From positions 248,001-312,000 of the forward strand of contig JAZGTH010000005.1 of NCBI GenBank assembly GCA_036877525.1: a stretch of 64,000 nucleotides of DNA, written 5' to 3'. The DNA is from Chromobotia macracanthus (lineage: Eukaryota > Chordata > Actinopteri > Cypriniformes > Botiidae). Both the position numbers and the translations under genes were made by a program. Positions 1-12,163 of this stretch are shown in pieces. Each line of letters starts with the position of its first letter. The first letter of the stretch is position 1. The notes under the pieces are model-generated. The model ran no database searches. It was not told the DNA's origin and was given only the letters and a program-made list of their open reading frames with translations.

Positions 1-113
1 AACTTGCTTAGATGATTAGTAATTGTAAAAATTGTTTAATATCTTAAATATACTTTAAAACAAATAATGTTTTGTGAAATTAGTATAATGCACTGATTCA
101 TACTGATTCACAG

Positions 114-3100
114 ATCCTACATATGTAAGAGATCTGCTTCTACCTGCATGTTATAAACACATTATTGAGAACATAGAGACCTGGGATTGGACAGCAAAAC
201 CCCTCCCTCTCTTTGACACACCTGTTTGGAGTCAACCAATAGAAAGCTCATATGAAGCTCTGTGCACAGGGAAGCAGATAGTGATGGTGAGTAGCAGCCT
301 TTGTTATTCTATTTCTCAAATTCAGTGTTTTTCTTATCTGTCATTTTATGAATGTATGTGACCAAAATGACATGGCAACAAAAAAGTTATTTTTTTTGTA
401 TTTTTAATATTTTTTTTTACTGTTTACATATCAAAAACATTTTTAGAGCATATAAAAAGTTGAACATGATTGAATTCAAAGTGTTTAATGTAAGTGTTAA
501 AGGAACAGTACACCCCAATATAGAAATTTAATTTTTTTACTTTTCATGGTGTTCCAAAGCCATATGCTATTATGTCCTGTATAACACAAGAAGGTCAGAT
601 TTAAATAAGTGATTGAAATAAATCTTAATAACTGTGATTGTGGAATAATGTTCCATTATGGCTGTAGACCTCAGTGAGAAGGAGGAAACTGGTGTGCAGA
701 TACAGAACCGGAAGAAAGCAGATGGTTTATGCTCCGTTCAAAGAGGAGGTCGAGTGGGACCAGCCCACTATACTGCGATACCATGACTTCCTTTCAGACC
801 GAGAGATGGACACCATCAAAAGACTAGCCAGGCCAAAGGTACATCTACAACAGTGGTTCCCAACCTGGGGGGAGCTTCTATGCTTTAAGAACAAATACGA
901 ATACAAATTTTTTAAATTGTCTCAGAGAAAGGCTCCCAATGATCAGCCCCTGATTTGATACATAGTTTCTCAGCTTGCTGATCATATTTTACAATACAAA
1001 AAACGTAAGCGTGCACACTGTCCGAGAGAGTTATAATGAAAATAAAAAACAACAAGCCTCTTAAAAATACAATAAAAGAAGACATGGCAAAATTGCCCCA
1101 GGGGAACAAATACAGGCAATGTTCAAAAACAGGGAAACAAAGACACAGAGAATGCTCTAAATGAATGAACAAACTGGGTATAAATAGAGAGAAAAAATAA
1201 GACATAGGTGAACATACTAATGACATAGGGTCCTGGGAAAGCCAATAGCAAACAATAGAATAAACGACAGGAGTGCCCTGTGGTGAAGCACAAGGGCACT
1301 GGCAGCATGCTAGTGTAACAACTATTAATTCATTAAAATGACCATTTATACTAATACTAAATATTAAATATTAAATGGCTTTAATTCTGCTAAAGAGGTT
1401 TTTAGATTATTATTTCAGTATTGACATATTTGAACTTGACGTAGGGTTAATAATGTTAATAATAATTAATAATATATTAATTTAACATGTTTAACTAAAC
1501 TTTGTTTATATTTAGCTTTCCAGAGCTAAAGTCTTAGATCCAGTCTCTGGAAAAAAAGTTGCTGCTGCATTACGTGTGTCAAAAAGGTATGTGTCCAATG
1601 AGAAAAGTATTTGCCCTGTGGGGAACGTATGTGTCCTATGGGAAAGTAAGTGCCTTACGGGAATTTATATACTTTATAGATAAGTATGTGCCCTATGAGA
1701 TAAGTATTTGCCATATGGGAAGGTCTGACTGATTGTTTTGTGTAAATCTCAGAACACTAGCAAGTGTTCTAAAGAATCTCCAATTCCAGTCAGAAAGACA
1801 TAATTCATACCCACTCTTAAAATGTTAATGAAATGGGATCCAATAGATGGTATTTTTTTTATTTGTGTGGTAATGTAATAATTGTGTGGTATTTGGCTCA
1901 ATGTAATAATATTTTACTGTATTGTTCTGTTTCAGAGCTTTAGTCTAATATGGTTAAGTTAGTGCAGCCAGATTTTTGAGTTTCACAATTTGGTCCACTT
2001 TGTAACTCTGTTGGGGTAAAGCTCTCAGAGGTAAATCTGTCTGGGCTGAATGTATCAGGGCTGATTCTGTCAGGAATGACTCTGTCCGGGCTAAATTTGT
2101 CAGGACTGAATATGTTGGCTTGAATGTGTCAGGGGTAAATCTCGCAGAGCTGAATCTATTGGGGTTAATCTGTCAGGGCTGTGTTTGTCAGGGTGAGTCT
2201 GTCAGGGTTGAATCTGTCAGAAGTGAATCTGTCATGGGTGAATGTTGTGGGACTGAATCTGTCAGGGCTGAGTCTGTCAGAGGTGAATCTGTCAGGGTTA
2301 AATCAGTAAGGGTTGAACCTGTCAAGGCATCTGTCAGGACTGAATCTGTCAGGAATGAATCTGTCAGGGGTAAACTTTTTTAGGGGTAAATATGTCAGGG
2401 GTAAACTGTCAGGGGTAAGTCCATCAGAACTAAATGTGTCAGGAGTGAATCTGTCGAAGGTTATCCTTTCAGGGATAAAGCTCTTAACGCTGAGTCTCCA
2501 AAGGCTGAAACTGTCAGGGATGAATCTGTCATGGGTGAAATTGTCACAAGCGAATATGTCAGGGCTGAATCTGTCAGGGCTGAATGTGTCAGGGGTAAAT
2601 GTATCAGGACTGATTCTGTTCCGGGTGAGTCTGTCAGAGGTGAATCTGTTTTGGGTGAGTCTGTTAGGACTGAATCTGTCAGGGGTGAAGCTGTCAGAGG
2701 AAAATTTCTCAGAGCTGAATCTGTCAGAGCTAAATTTGTCAGGGTGAATTTGACAGGGGGAAAACTTTCAGGTGTGAGTCTGTCAGGGATGAAATTGTCA
2801 GGTGTGGTTATGTCAGGGGTCAAATTGTCAAAGCTGAATCTGTCAGGGTTGAATATGTCAGAGATGAATCTGTCAGGTGTGTAATTGTCACAAGCGAATC
2901 TGTCAGAGCTGAATCTGCCAGAGGTGAATGTATCAGGGCTGTTTCTGTCTGGGTTGAATCTTTTAGGGCTGAATCTATGAAGACAAATCTGTCAGGGCTC
3001 AATCTGTCAGGGAAAATATGTCAGGGTAAGTCTTTTAGGGATCAATCAATCAGGGCTGAGTCTGTCAGAGGTGAATGTCTCAGAGCTGAATCTGTCAGGG

Positions 3101-5091
3101 ATGAAACTGTCAGAGCAGAATCTGTCTGTAAAACTGTTTTGATAATTGTACTAAGTTTAGTTATTAATGTGAATGGCTGTATTCCTTTCAGTGCATGGCT
3201 CTCTGAAGATGAAGACCCTGTGATTACACAGGTCAATCAGAGAATTGCTGATGTCACAGGACTGGATGTGGAGACAGCAGAGGAGCTTCAAGTATTTATA
3301 GTTTTACAGATCATTTTTTTTTGTTTAGCCTTTTAATTTGTTAGAAACTGAAGGTTGTAAGTTTGTCAATGAATATAACAGGATCAACTGGATGAAGATT
3401 TGGAATCTATTAGATATCAGTCAAATGTGTCTACTAGCATCTGTGAAATAACACAAATGGAAGTATGGGAATCAAAATGTAACTAGTAAATATTTTATCT
3501 TTTTAAAGTAGCCACCCATTGTTTAGTTTACAGGTTTTCAGAACTGTAGATTGTTTGCTTTTTTTGAAAGCAAATGGCAACAATGTTGCAATTTCTTCCT
3601 CGTTCAATTAGCTTTCACAAGGCAACATTTCACAAGTGCACCTGTTTATTTTCCGGGATTGAACTCAAACAGGGTTATCTGTCATGATGAGCAGACAACA
3701 GCTTTGCAAATTTATCGTGGCTTTCTTTTTTATGGATGGTCTGTTTGTTGGGTCAAATTGCTTTCTCACCACAAGCAGTCCACTTCAGAGTTTGTTTTCA
3801 ACTGGTCTGAGACCACCTTATTCAGGCGTTTTCACATTGATTGTTTTAGTGCAGATCCAAATGTGATTACCATGTGCATATATGCCTAAATAAACCAAGC
3901 TAAATTAGACAACACAAAAGGTTCTGAATAAACCAGGTATGAAAATACCCTAAATATGTGTTTTGTAAAAACATTAATAATAATCCATTGTTAAAGGCAT
4001 GAATGATGTTTCAAAACAATGTTGTTTGAAACAATACCAATTTAACATATTTTTCAGATTGCAAATTATGGGATTGGAGGCCACTATGAGCCCCATTATG
4101 ACTCAAAGGTAGAAGATTGATAAAAAAGTGATTTTGCTGTTTGTTTTGTTTTTTCTTTGCTAACTCCAACCAAAATCCCTCTACAGTTGACAAATGACTC
4201 AGACTTTCAACTTAAAGGTGGCCGGATTGCCACAGTCTTAATCTATGTAAGATTATAATCCATCCAAGTATATAATAGTTTTGATATGATTTGTTGTTTG
4301 CTGACATTCTGCTTCTCTTTTGTAGATGAGTGAGGTGGACGTAGGCGGGGCAACAGTGTTTCCTAACATTGGTGCAGCACTTCAGCCAAAGAGAGTTAGT
4401 GAAGTCAATTTACAGATCAGTGCGACTTTTTCTGAGACAGACTGATACACTGTGCACACTGTAAATATAGACTTTTGTTTTTTAAGGGTACAGCGGTGTT
4501 CTGGTACAACCTGTTGAGAAATGGACTTGAGGATGGCAGGACTTTACATGCAGCATGTCCTGTGTTTGTAGGCAACAAATGGGGTATGGTTTCTAAAGGC
4601 CTTGTCTTATTCTTATGAGAAAAAGTTCATAAACATAAATTTTATAATAAAAGGTTAATAATAACAAAAACATGTCAATGCAAATCTTACTGGTCCTAAA
4701 CTAGGCTCATTTGTAAGAAAAAAATGTAATCCGGTATTTGATTTTGGAATGAAGGGTATTAAGAGTTATATTTCAATAGGTCTGGTAAGAAGTATGAGTT
4801 AAAGTTGTGATTTGTATTAAGCATATCATTCATATTGTAAATCCCATACATATGTAGGCAGAAATATATTATTATTAAAGATTATCTAGGACAATGGAGA
4901 TAATCTACTAAACTAAAGACTGTAAAGAGTTTTCATACATTGAAAAGTTAATAGAAGAATAGTCAATCTAGAATAGAAACAGACGTTCCTCAGATTCTGT
5001 GTCTGAATTCTTTATTCCAGTGGTCAATAAGTGGATCCGTGCAGGAGGACAAGAGCTCAGGAGGAAATGTTTGACGGTCCAATCTGACTGA
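114..5091 (+). CDS. Prolyl 4-hydroxylase alpha subunit (P4HA1/2-like), C-terminal part, 9 exons
   Basis: Coding exons: 114-286, 668-838, 1516-1586, 3192-3291, 4058-4108, 4187-4246, 4326-4394, 4487-4583 and 5021-5091 (TGA at 5089), all with GT-AG borders and phases that join without a break. About 287 residues are visible of a family length near 530; the 5' part lies left of the window. The product is the catalytic subunit of the ER-lumen enzyme that hydroxylates proline in procollagen, as a tetramer with protein disulfide isomerase. The catalytic domain is complete: HYEPHYD supplies the first iron His and Asp, LHAACPVFVGNKW supplies the second His and the 2-oxoglutarate Lys, and GGATVFP is present. 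The loop after the Asp is a few residues shorter than in P4HA1. Residues around YNLLRNG and GGATVFP are closer to P4HA1/P4HA2 than to P4HA3, but the protein is divergent, so the paralogue is left open. The last exon ends soon after a conserved Cys, as in the family. Confidence 0.93.
500..625. repeat. Fragment of a non-autonomous DNA transposon
   Basis: This part of the first visible P4HA intron starts with an 'aaaggaacagtacacccc' terminus and contains 'catggtgttccaaagcc'. Both resemble the teleost short element whose ends read 'agttcacccaaaaat'. A fuller copy of that type is at 41575-41880. The far end is missing. Confidence 0.4.
839..1515. other. P4HA intron, nothing recognised
   Basis: AT-rich intron sequence between two coding exons. 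ORFs on the minus strand here (912-1308) have no family signature and low-complexity hydrophobic composition, so they are taken as chance. The later intron at 3292-4057 is likewise featureless. Confidence 0.6.
2012..3128 (+). repeat. 15-bp minisatellite in a P4HA intron
   Basis: About 70-75 tandem, imperfect copies of a 15-bp unit of the form 'gaatctgtcagggct' fill most of the intron between exons 1516-1586 and 3192-3291. Common variants are 'gtcaggggtaaa', 'gtcagagctgaat' and 'gtcacaagcgaat'. Because 15 is a multiple of three and the unit has no stop in several frames, it creates open frames on both strands, for example 2120-2383, 2313-2747 and 2531-2884 on plus and 2461-2823 and 2820-3002 on minus. 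They read as repeated pentapeptides such as NLSGL or ESVRA. Frame shifts between blocks and the intron position argue that it is not coding. Confidence 0.92.
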
Positions 5092-6297
5092 AAGACCAGA
5101 GAAACCTCCAGACTTTATGGGAAATCAAAACAAGAGAACAATGAAAAATGATTCACCCAGTGTATTTGCCTTTAAATTAACTATACTTTCAGTATAAAGT
5201 GTGTAGCTTAACACTGATTAGTTGGTTGGCTTGGTTTTTAAATCTGAAATGTCTGTGTTTAATTTTCTAGATTTTAGACTTACTTTTATGCATGCTTAAA
5301 ATTTATTATATAAATTTTATATAATACTATTTATAAAATCTTAAGCTAAGTTAAATATCAGCAGTCACCCAGTAAGAAAGCCAACAGGGTGATAGTGGCA
5401 AAGAACCAAAACTCTAATGATGTATAAACGGGAGAAAAATCTTGGGAGAAACCAAGCTCAACCAGGAGGGCCAGTTCTCCTCTGGCACATTAAAGCTTCA
5501 ATTTGTAACTTTCTTGGATATAACAGGAGAGCTGATAATATTGATTTATAATTATATTTTGATTTAAAAACTGTCAGGTCTCATTTTGTGACAACATGTC
5601 AAGTCTTGAGGAATGTTACAAACAGAGATGGTGACAGAAGCATAAAGTTACTAATTGCAGCTATAACATCACACTGCTGACTACACAGAGATCAAAAACA
5701 TAGAATCTAACTAGGTTAGAGGTGGGTAAGAAAGTAATAGGAAGTTTATTAAAGAAGTACATCATATTCCCACTGATCTGTCTCAAGGGTCATCCCCTCC
5801 CATCTCCCCACCATTCGGTCTGGTCCGGATCCAGTTTGGATCCAGTTAACTACAGAACCTTGGGTAAATGAAAATCAGACAGAATTAGTGTGAGGCCAGT
5901 GCACCTGTTCCTGTGGGAAGTGTCACTGGTTCTGGTTTACCTAATAATGCAGCCTAACAATCTTTTAACACATCCATGGGACTATTTGTAGGATGGATTA
6001 AATAAATGGGTCTTTAAACTGACATAGTGTATCATAACAAACTGGCTGTGTGTTTTTTGCTTTTCTGAGCTGGAAGACACCACAAAAACTAAATGCAAAT
6101 AAAGCTAAAAAAGTTAAATTTCATCCAATTTTCTTTAAACACATAAAATATGTCTGTTCTTGACTTTTATATTTGCTTAATATAATAAAGTTATACAATA
6201 AATAATTTAGTGTTTTATTTATCTCAAATTGAAATGTTGGCAAGGTTTTGTTTTAATGAAATAATACTGAAGGTAAAATTAAAAAGATCCCACTAAC
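5092..6297 (+). other. P4HA 3' UTR and downstream flank
   Basis: Non-coding DNA after the P4HA stop. A possible poly(A) signal (AATAAA) is near 6098, within an AT-rich stretch, but it cannot be confirmed without transcripts. A repeat fragment at 5340-5525 is listed separately. No other gene is seen. Confidence 0.45.
5340..5525 (-). repeat. Partial copy of the ~0.8-kb interspersed repeat
   Basis: Contains the family blocks 'aagctaagttaaat', 'aagccaacagggtgat', 'ccaggagggccagttctcc' and 'ggcacattaaagcttcaat'. The same blocks in the same order occur at 53530-53715, and reversed at 13530-13700. Only the 5' half of the repeat is present. Confidence 0.65.
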
Positions 6298-6671
6298 TGT
6301 GAGCCATGCCTAAAAAGTGTGCACCCACTTGTAGACAGCGTTAGAACAAAGAGTCTTTATTTTTTAAATAAACAAGAACCCAGGTGAGGGAAGGACAAAC
6401 AGGTGAGGGACAGACAAGACTAACAGGGAAACAAGGGGGCGGGGCCAAGACAGCGACCAGAAGGCACAAATGTAAACTAAGCAGAGGCCATGTGCTTCCA
6501 CAGAAAACAAAGACCCAGAGCATGAGTTTAGATCCTGACTCCAAGGAACAAGAACCAAGACTGGGATGAGTCAGGATCCAATCAACATGCTCTGACACAG
6601 AACACAGGGGATGTCAGGATCCTGGCAAGATAATATAGAAGGACTCAGAACAGGAAGCCAGGACCCTGACA
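6298..6671 (-). mobile_element. Solo LTR-like element, 'tgtcagggtcctgg' family
   Basis: Read on the minus strand, it starts TGTCAGGGTCCTGGCTTCC, includes an AATAAA signal near its end (6360s) and finishes in CA, as an LTR should. Two related copies lie at 18120-18634 (minus) and 57567-57690 (plus, truncated). No coding region and no clear target-site duplication is visible. The family (gypsy or retrovirus-like) is not determined. Confidence 0.6.
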
Positions 6672-6827
6672 CATCCTTATTGTGAAACATTCTGTGCTTA
6701 GCAACAGACCCTTCTTGTTCCTCTCAGAGGCACCACAATCACTTAAATGTGTTTGTTGCAGGAAACACTATACAATTCAGAATGTAGTGCATGCATTGTG
6801 TTCTATTATCTAAAGTGATCCATGATA

Positions 6828-7400
6828 AACTTCAATTCAATTTTATTTATATAGCGCTTTTTACAATGTTACATTGCTTCAAAGCAGCTTTACATATAAT
6901 AAAAAGAATTATAATAAAGAACAGAACAAATGTCAGACATGTTCAACAAAAAATACATGGTATTATTGCAAATAATTTGTGAGATGTATGTTAATAACTA
7001 ATTAGGCATACTAGGCTTATAGTAGATTTTAAAAAAAGGGATGACAGAACCGACAAAGCTACAAAATCATTAAGCAAGATAAGCCATTCCAGCTTACACG
7101 GAGATGGCATTTAAAAGATAACGTTATGGGACAGGGGTATAAGGGATTTGCAATAGTTCCATGAAATACACACAACACACAAAGTAAAATGCATACATAA
7201 AATATATACAATAAAAATACCTGAGGATTACACAATGAATGAGAATGGGAGACTATTTGAGACTGTCTTTTGGACTGTAAATTATATCATCGCTAGAAGC
7301 AATATTAACAATTTACCAAACCCTTAGCTAAGTTAGATGTCAGCAGTCTCCCAGTAAGCAAGCCAACAGGGCAACATAAACGTGCTTAGCAAACATGAGT
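6828..7400 (-). repeat. Copy of the ~0.8-kb interspersed repeat, LINE-tail type
   Basis: Starts 'aattcaattttatttata', then 'tagcgctttttacaatg' and 'gcttcaaagcagctttac', and ends with 'agtctcccagtaagcaagcc'. Related copies occur at 13500-14335 (opposite strand), 41930-42420, 42445-43540 and 52956-53720. The 'ataaataaaattgaattg' end (minus reading) looks like the 3' tail of an L2-type LINE. No protein is encoded. Confidence 0.7.
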
Positions 7401-7596
7401 AGTGAAAATTTTGTCTTTATTTCCTCACCCTCAACTGGATAGAAATAACCAGAGCATTTTTCAAAATACCTCCTAATCAGGGTAATTAAATTGTAATTAA
7501 ACTTATTTTTTGGGGTAAGCTATTTTTTAAAATCTGGGTGTTATTGCTTGCCCTCAGTCATGTCATTACGTGTGCTCAAAGACTGTATGATTCATT

Positions 7597-9680
7597 TTAC
7601 ATTTACATGTATTCATTTAGCAGACACTTTTCTCCAAAGTGACTTACAAAGAAAAAGAGCATTAAACATTTTGTCCTACGTCTACAAAGCTACATTTACA
7701 AGTGGAAATCGTATTCTGATGCTAAAGATAGGATAAACAGAAGAAGGTTTTTTATGTGTAGGAAAGGGTATCAGAGCATTAAGGATTAGTCAGGTGTCTG
7801 CGAAACAGGTGTGTTTGAGTTGTTTTATGAAGGTTGTGATGCCCTCAGCAGATCGGGTGGAGGCTGGGAGTTCATTCCACCACAAAGGAACGAAATAGGT
7901 GAAAGTTTTACAGATTGATCTGGTGCCTCGTTGTGGGGAACAATCAGACGTCGCTCTTTTATAGACCGTAGTTGGCGGGAGGGGACATATGTCTGAAGGT
8001 GTGAGTTGAGGTAGGAGGGTGAGGTTCTGGTGACTGTGGAAAGCCAGCCAGAAAGGCATTGCAGTAGTCCAGCCATAATATTACGAGTGACTGGACTAGG
8101 AGCTGCGTTGTGTGCTTATACAGGAAAGGTCTGATTTTCCTGATGTTGTAGAGCACGTATCTGCATGACAGGGAGATTATTGCAATATGAATTTCAGCTG
8201 GTCATGAAACACCACCCCGATGTCTGAACTGTGAAGTTGTATTCTAATGAATACAACCTACCATAGACTTTCAACCACAGACAGGAGGGCAGTCTCTGTA
8301 GAATGTCCTTTTTGAATCCAAACTATTGACTGTCAAGTAGGTTGTTTATTGAGAGATATAAAGACAGCTGATTAAATACAACCTTATCAAGAACCTTTAA
8401 AGGGAATGGTAGCAGTGAAACTGATCTATAGTTGCCGACCACTGAGGGGTTGAGTGTTGGTTTTTAAGCAGCGGGGTTACCGAGCCTGCTTGAACAAGGA
8501 GGGAATGTTTTGATTGAGAGATTGACAAGTGTACAATGTGTGTGAGTTCAGGCAGTAGTGACGCAGAGATTGTTTGCAGAAGATGTGAGGGGATAAGGTC
8601 AAGGGGGCAGGTGGTAGGAAAGTTAGGGAGTATAATTTTGGAGACGTCTGTCTGTAGAGAGGAGAGAAAGAGGAGAGTGGTGGATGGCATGGAGGTAAAC
8701 AAGGGTTAGGGATAAGGGTTAGGGTCAGAGAATTGGTTGATGATGCAAAAACTAAATGGCAAAGTCATTGGCAGTCAGAGATGTAGTGGGGGAGGTGGGG
8801 GGATGGAGAAGAGATAAGAAAGTTGAGAATAGTTGATGGCTGTTAAAGGTGTTGCTGATCTTATTTTGAAAATAGGCAGCTTTGGCAGTGAAGACGCTAT
8901 CAGAAAATGGAAGAGAGGAGATATTGATACTTGTTAAGGTTGACAGGATCTTTTGACTTGCACAATGCTGCTGGTGTTGCACGTGTTGGCCTGGAGCAGA
9001 TATTGTCAAGACAAGATGTTAAAGTTGGACAAAGAGTTTCAGATGCAGCCTTAATACTAAATGATGAGAAATGGGTTATTGGGGGGAGGGAAGAGAAAAT
9101 CATTGATGGAAAGCAAGTGGTTAAGAGTGAGTGGAGAAACAGGAATAGGAGTGGGTAACGGTAAATTGTATGAAAAAATGGTCAGACACGTGTAGAGGTG
9201 AAACAAGAACATTATTTGTGGTGCACAGGGGGTCAAATAAGGACAGAAAAACTCAGAAGTCCACAGCTTGAGGTTTGTCTAGGTGGATGTTAAAATCACC
9301 AAGAAGGCAATAACAGCATCTCATGTTCTTCAATGTAACTGCCTAGTTGACCTGGAGGGCAGTATTTAACAACAAGGTGAATTTTTGCTCTGAATTTTTG
9401 CCTAAGCACTGAGGTTTGACTCATTGGCGAAGGCGGGGATGAAGTCTGCTTTGTTAACAGCTGACTGGCAGTTCCACAACCCAATGGATAAGGATAATGG
9501 CTGTGGAGAGGCATTACTGAGGGAGCATAGATGGTGAGGGTTACATTGTCTTCTTGTGTGTGTTGTTTTACGTCTACAAGAAACCAAGTTACTATGGCAT
9601 ACAATGTCCTGTCGGTGTCCCTGCTCGGTGGAGTTGCACAGGTTTTTATTCATTTTATTTATACTTTTATTCATTTTCAC
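7597..9680 (-). mobile_element. L2-type non-LTR retrotransposon, decayed
   Basis: Reading down the minus strand, fragments of one LINE ORF appear in the expected order. 9402-9680 holds an endonuclease start (LWNCQSAVNKADFI). 8397-8702 holds the reverse-transcriptase entry (CPLDLIPSHLLQTIS). 8300-8400 reads as an RT block, and 7959-8156 and 7790-8059 hold the C-terminal end (VPLWWNELPASTRS). The 3' tail at 7597-7655 (minus: 'gtctgctaaatgaatac') is of L2 type. The frame changes several times and stops are frequent, so it is dead. A related 3' fragment is at 55230-55640. Confidence 0.8.
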
Positions 9681-10371
9681 ATTTATGTATTTATTAAGAC
9701 ATTTATGGCAACATTGTATATTTCCACGTTTGCATTACTGAGTATTCGCTTTATAGCGTTTTTACTCGTGTTCATGTTCGAGTCACCTCATTTGTTTCCC
9801 TTTATGACTGTATGTCATGAACTGTGCCTGTTTGCTGATCGTTGCGATGAAACAGTTTTTGTGTCTGTCTATTTGTGCACAGGCGGACTGCGGAGTGAAT
9901 ATGCTGACGTCATTCTGACCGGGGGGGTTTGGGCGGTTGTTACGCAGCATCATACTGTCGAAAGGAGGGCGGGGTTACGCGGCATCATCGATGTACTTGA
10001 ATTGTGTGGTTGCTGATGCTGAGAGGAAATTCTTGAACCATGAATGCGGATTTTAGGTTTGCAGGCCGTGGCACATCGTTGAGGATTGTTTTCTAGGTAA
10101 GCATTTGTAGATTCTGGTGTTGTTTGATTGTTGTTATATTAACATTGTGTGTGCGCTGTCGGTGACGTCCGCCTCGGATTGAGACCTAATGGAAATATGG
10201 TGTTAAAAGAAGGTTTGGAGAAAATACAGAAGTGAGCAAACCGGCGAAATTGATGGTACAGTGAGGATGTAACAACGTAATGTCATGATTTGGATGGATG
10301 TGTCACTGAGAAGCATGAGCTTGGCCTGCGCGTGATGCGTAATGATGCTGCGCTGGCAGGTCCGGATGCGC
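9681..10371. other. Intergenic, nothing recognised
   Basis: The plus-strand ORF 9531-10016 overlaps the antisense LINE at its start and has no recognisable motif. I see no other feature. Confidence 0.5.
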
Positions 10372-10590
10372 TGATGCTAATGCATATTACACCACAGAGA
10401 AAACACTGCATATACATGCATGCACTGATCCTTATGCATTACACTATAGAAAATACACTGCGCATACATCCATGCACTAATACTAATGCATTACTGTACA
10501 TTACAGAACATACACTGCACATGCATAATGTACTACACAACACACATCGCATATACACCCATGCATTGATGCTATCTCGTCACTTAAGAT
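10372..10590. repeat. Degenerate tandem repeat, unit about 55-60 bp
   Basis: About four imperfect units containing 'ctaatgcat', 'tacact' or 'acactgc', and 'catacatccatgcactaat' variants follow one another. The open frame through it (10290-10610) is a by-product of the repeat. Confidence 0.65.
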
Positions 10591-10599
10591 TAATTCTTA

Positions 10600-11714
10600 G
10601 GTACATCTGAAACAAACTGTTGTCTGTTGTGTCAGATATATTGTGATACCTCCACCTTTTTTAGACATTTAAATTTTATCAAGGAAGGAACCATAAAGAA
10701 ATGTGTACATGAGTAATAACGTGTGGAATGATTTTTTCATTTGTGAAAATCACAATTTGACAACATTTGAGTCAAGAGCAGTATTTGCTCCTCCACTCGC
10801 TTTTGCGTTTGAAACAAACAACATGTAGATAACTATTCGTCAGCGGTTGTCTGAATTGTTGTTTCAGATCAACACGTGTAAGTGACCACTCGGTGTGGAA
10901 CGGGTGTCAGAATTCTTTTTAGGCCCCTCAGTAATGCTTAACTAAGCCTCGCTCTGCCCCACTACTTATCATGCATGACCCCAGCATTTAAAAAACACAA
11001 ACCTCAATGATGACGACATGTTATGATGATCAATAACCAAAATAACCAAAGTAAATAACCAGTAAATAACCAAAAAGTGAAAATATGTTCATGACTTCAC
11101 CACATAAATAATACGCAGGATTTGTTGATTTTACAAAAATGTTGACAGTAGTATAAATAAAGGCAGCAAACAGCAAAACAACCATGCTATAACAGTAGCA
11201 GTTTAATTTATGCATGCTGCAATACATGATGGGATGTCATAAACCCTAAGAAAACAGCAGCATTCTTCAATATGAAGGTTTATTGGTTATGAAACTTAAA
11301 ATATGAAAGTGCAATCAGTTGTTTTGCTTAAGTGAAATGTACTCATATTTTTTATTAAAGTTTGAGTAAACAAAACCTTAAAGCTTTTTCCAAAAATTCC
11401 CCTCCCAAAAAATGCAATTCACTGTGCAGTTTTCCATTTTCAAACACGTCAATCAACAGACTAAAATAAGCTAAGATAAATTAAACTCAAATTTGCTAGT
11501 AGAATTAAAAAAATCATGCAAATCATTCACCAAACTACTAAATAATGGAGAAAATATTTTAGGATTCATGTTTAGTGTACTTAATTTATATTATTTATAG
11601 GGTTAGCTCTGAACTGGGAACGTCTGATTTTAACAGGATCTCAGGCCATGACAAAACTCCATATTTAAATAAATATACATAATATACATAAATATAATTG
11701 AAACATTAAATACT
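10600..11714. other. Intergenic, nothing recognised
   Basis: AT-rich sequence without a supported gene or known repeat. A short direct repeat of 'aataaccaaaa' type lies near 11033-11075. Confidence 0.5.
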
Positions 11715-11830
11715 AAGTAACCAGTAGGCAGCTGTGGCCTACTGATAAGTGAGTCAGGCTTGTGATCAGGTTGCTGGTTTGATTCCTGTGCTATGTTGTT
11801 AGTCTTCAGATAAATTACAAAACACAAATA
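11715..11830 (+). mobile_element. 5' fragment of a tRNA-derived SINE
   Basis: Carries an A-box-like 'tggcctactgataagtgag' and a B-box-like 'ggttgctggtttgattcc', the split promoter of a tRNA-derived SINE. The same head is at 27938-28195 and, reversed, at the right end of 19783-20012. Confidence 0.6.
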
Positions 11831-12133
11831 TCACTGATAAGCATATGTTTGATGTTTAACTAATTAATTGCTGTTCATGCTATACAATATATTATTTTAT
11901 TAATATATCCTGTGAATATAGTAACTGTTTACTGAATTACACTGAATTAAAATAGCTACTAATTGTTAATTACTATACTAATTACTGTATTAATGTTGTT
12001 AATCTGAAGAGTCATTATTCTTTTGCATTACTATTTTGCAGTATTATTTGAGTCTGCCAGAATGAGACTCTTGACTGTATTTCAAAAATCAGTTCGAAGG
12101 AGAAGAGTTCATTCAGTGTACAGAGCGTAAATA

Positions 12134-12163
12134 CATGATAAACATTCTATAATGTTTATCATG
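12134..12163. repeat. Perfect 13-bp hairpin
   Basis: Arms 12134-12146 (catgataaacatt) and 12151-12163 are exact reverse complements around a 4-base loop (ctat). No run of T or gene end is next to it. Confidence 0.7.

Noticed and set aside
2120..3002. Several long ORFs on both strands reading as ESVRA/NLSGL repeats
   Set aside because: They are translations of one 15-bp minisatellite in an intron; both strands are open because of unit length, and blocks shift frame.
9531..10016. 161-residue plus-strand ORF
   Set aside because: It starts antisense to a LINE, has low-complexity Ile/Phe-rich text and no family motif.
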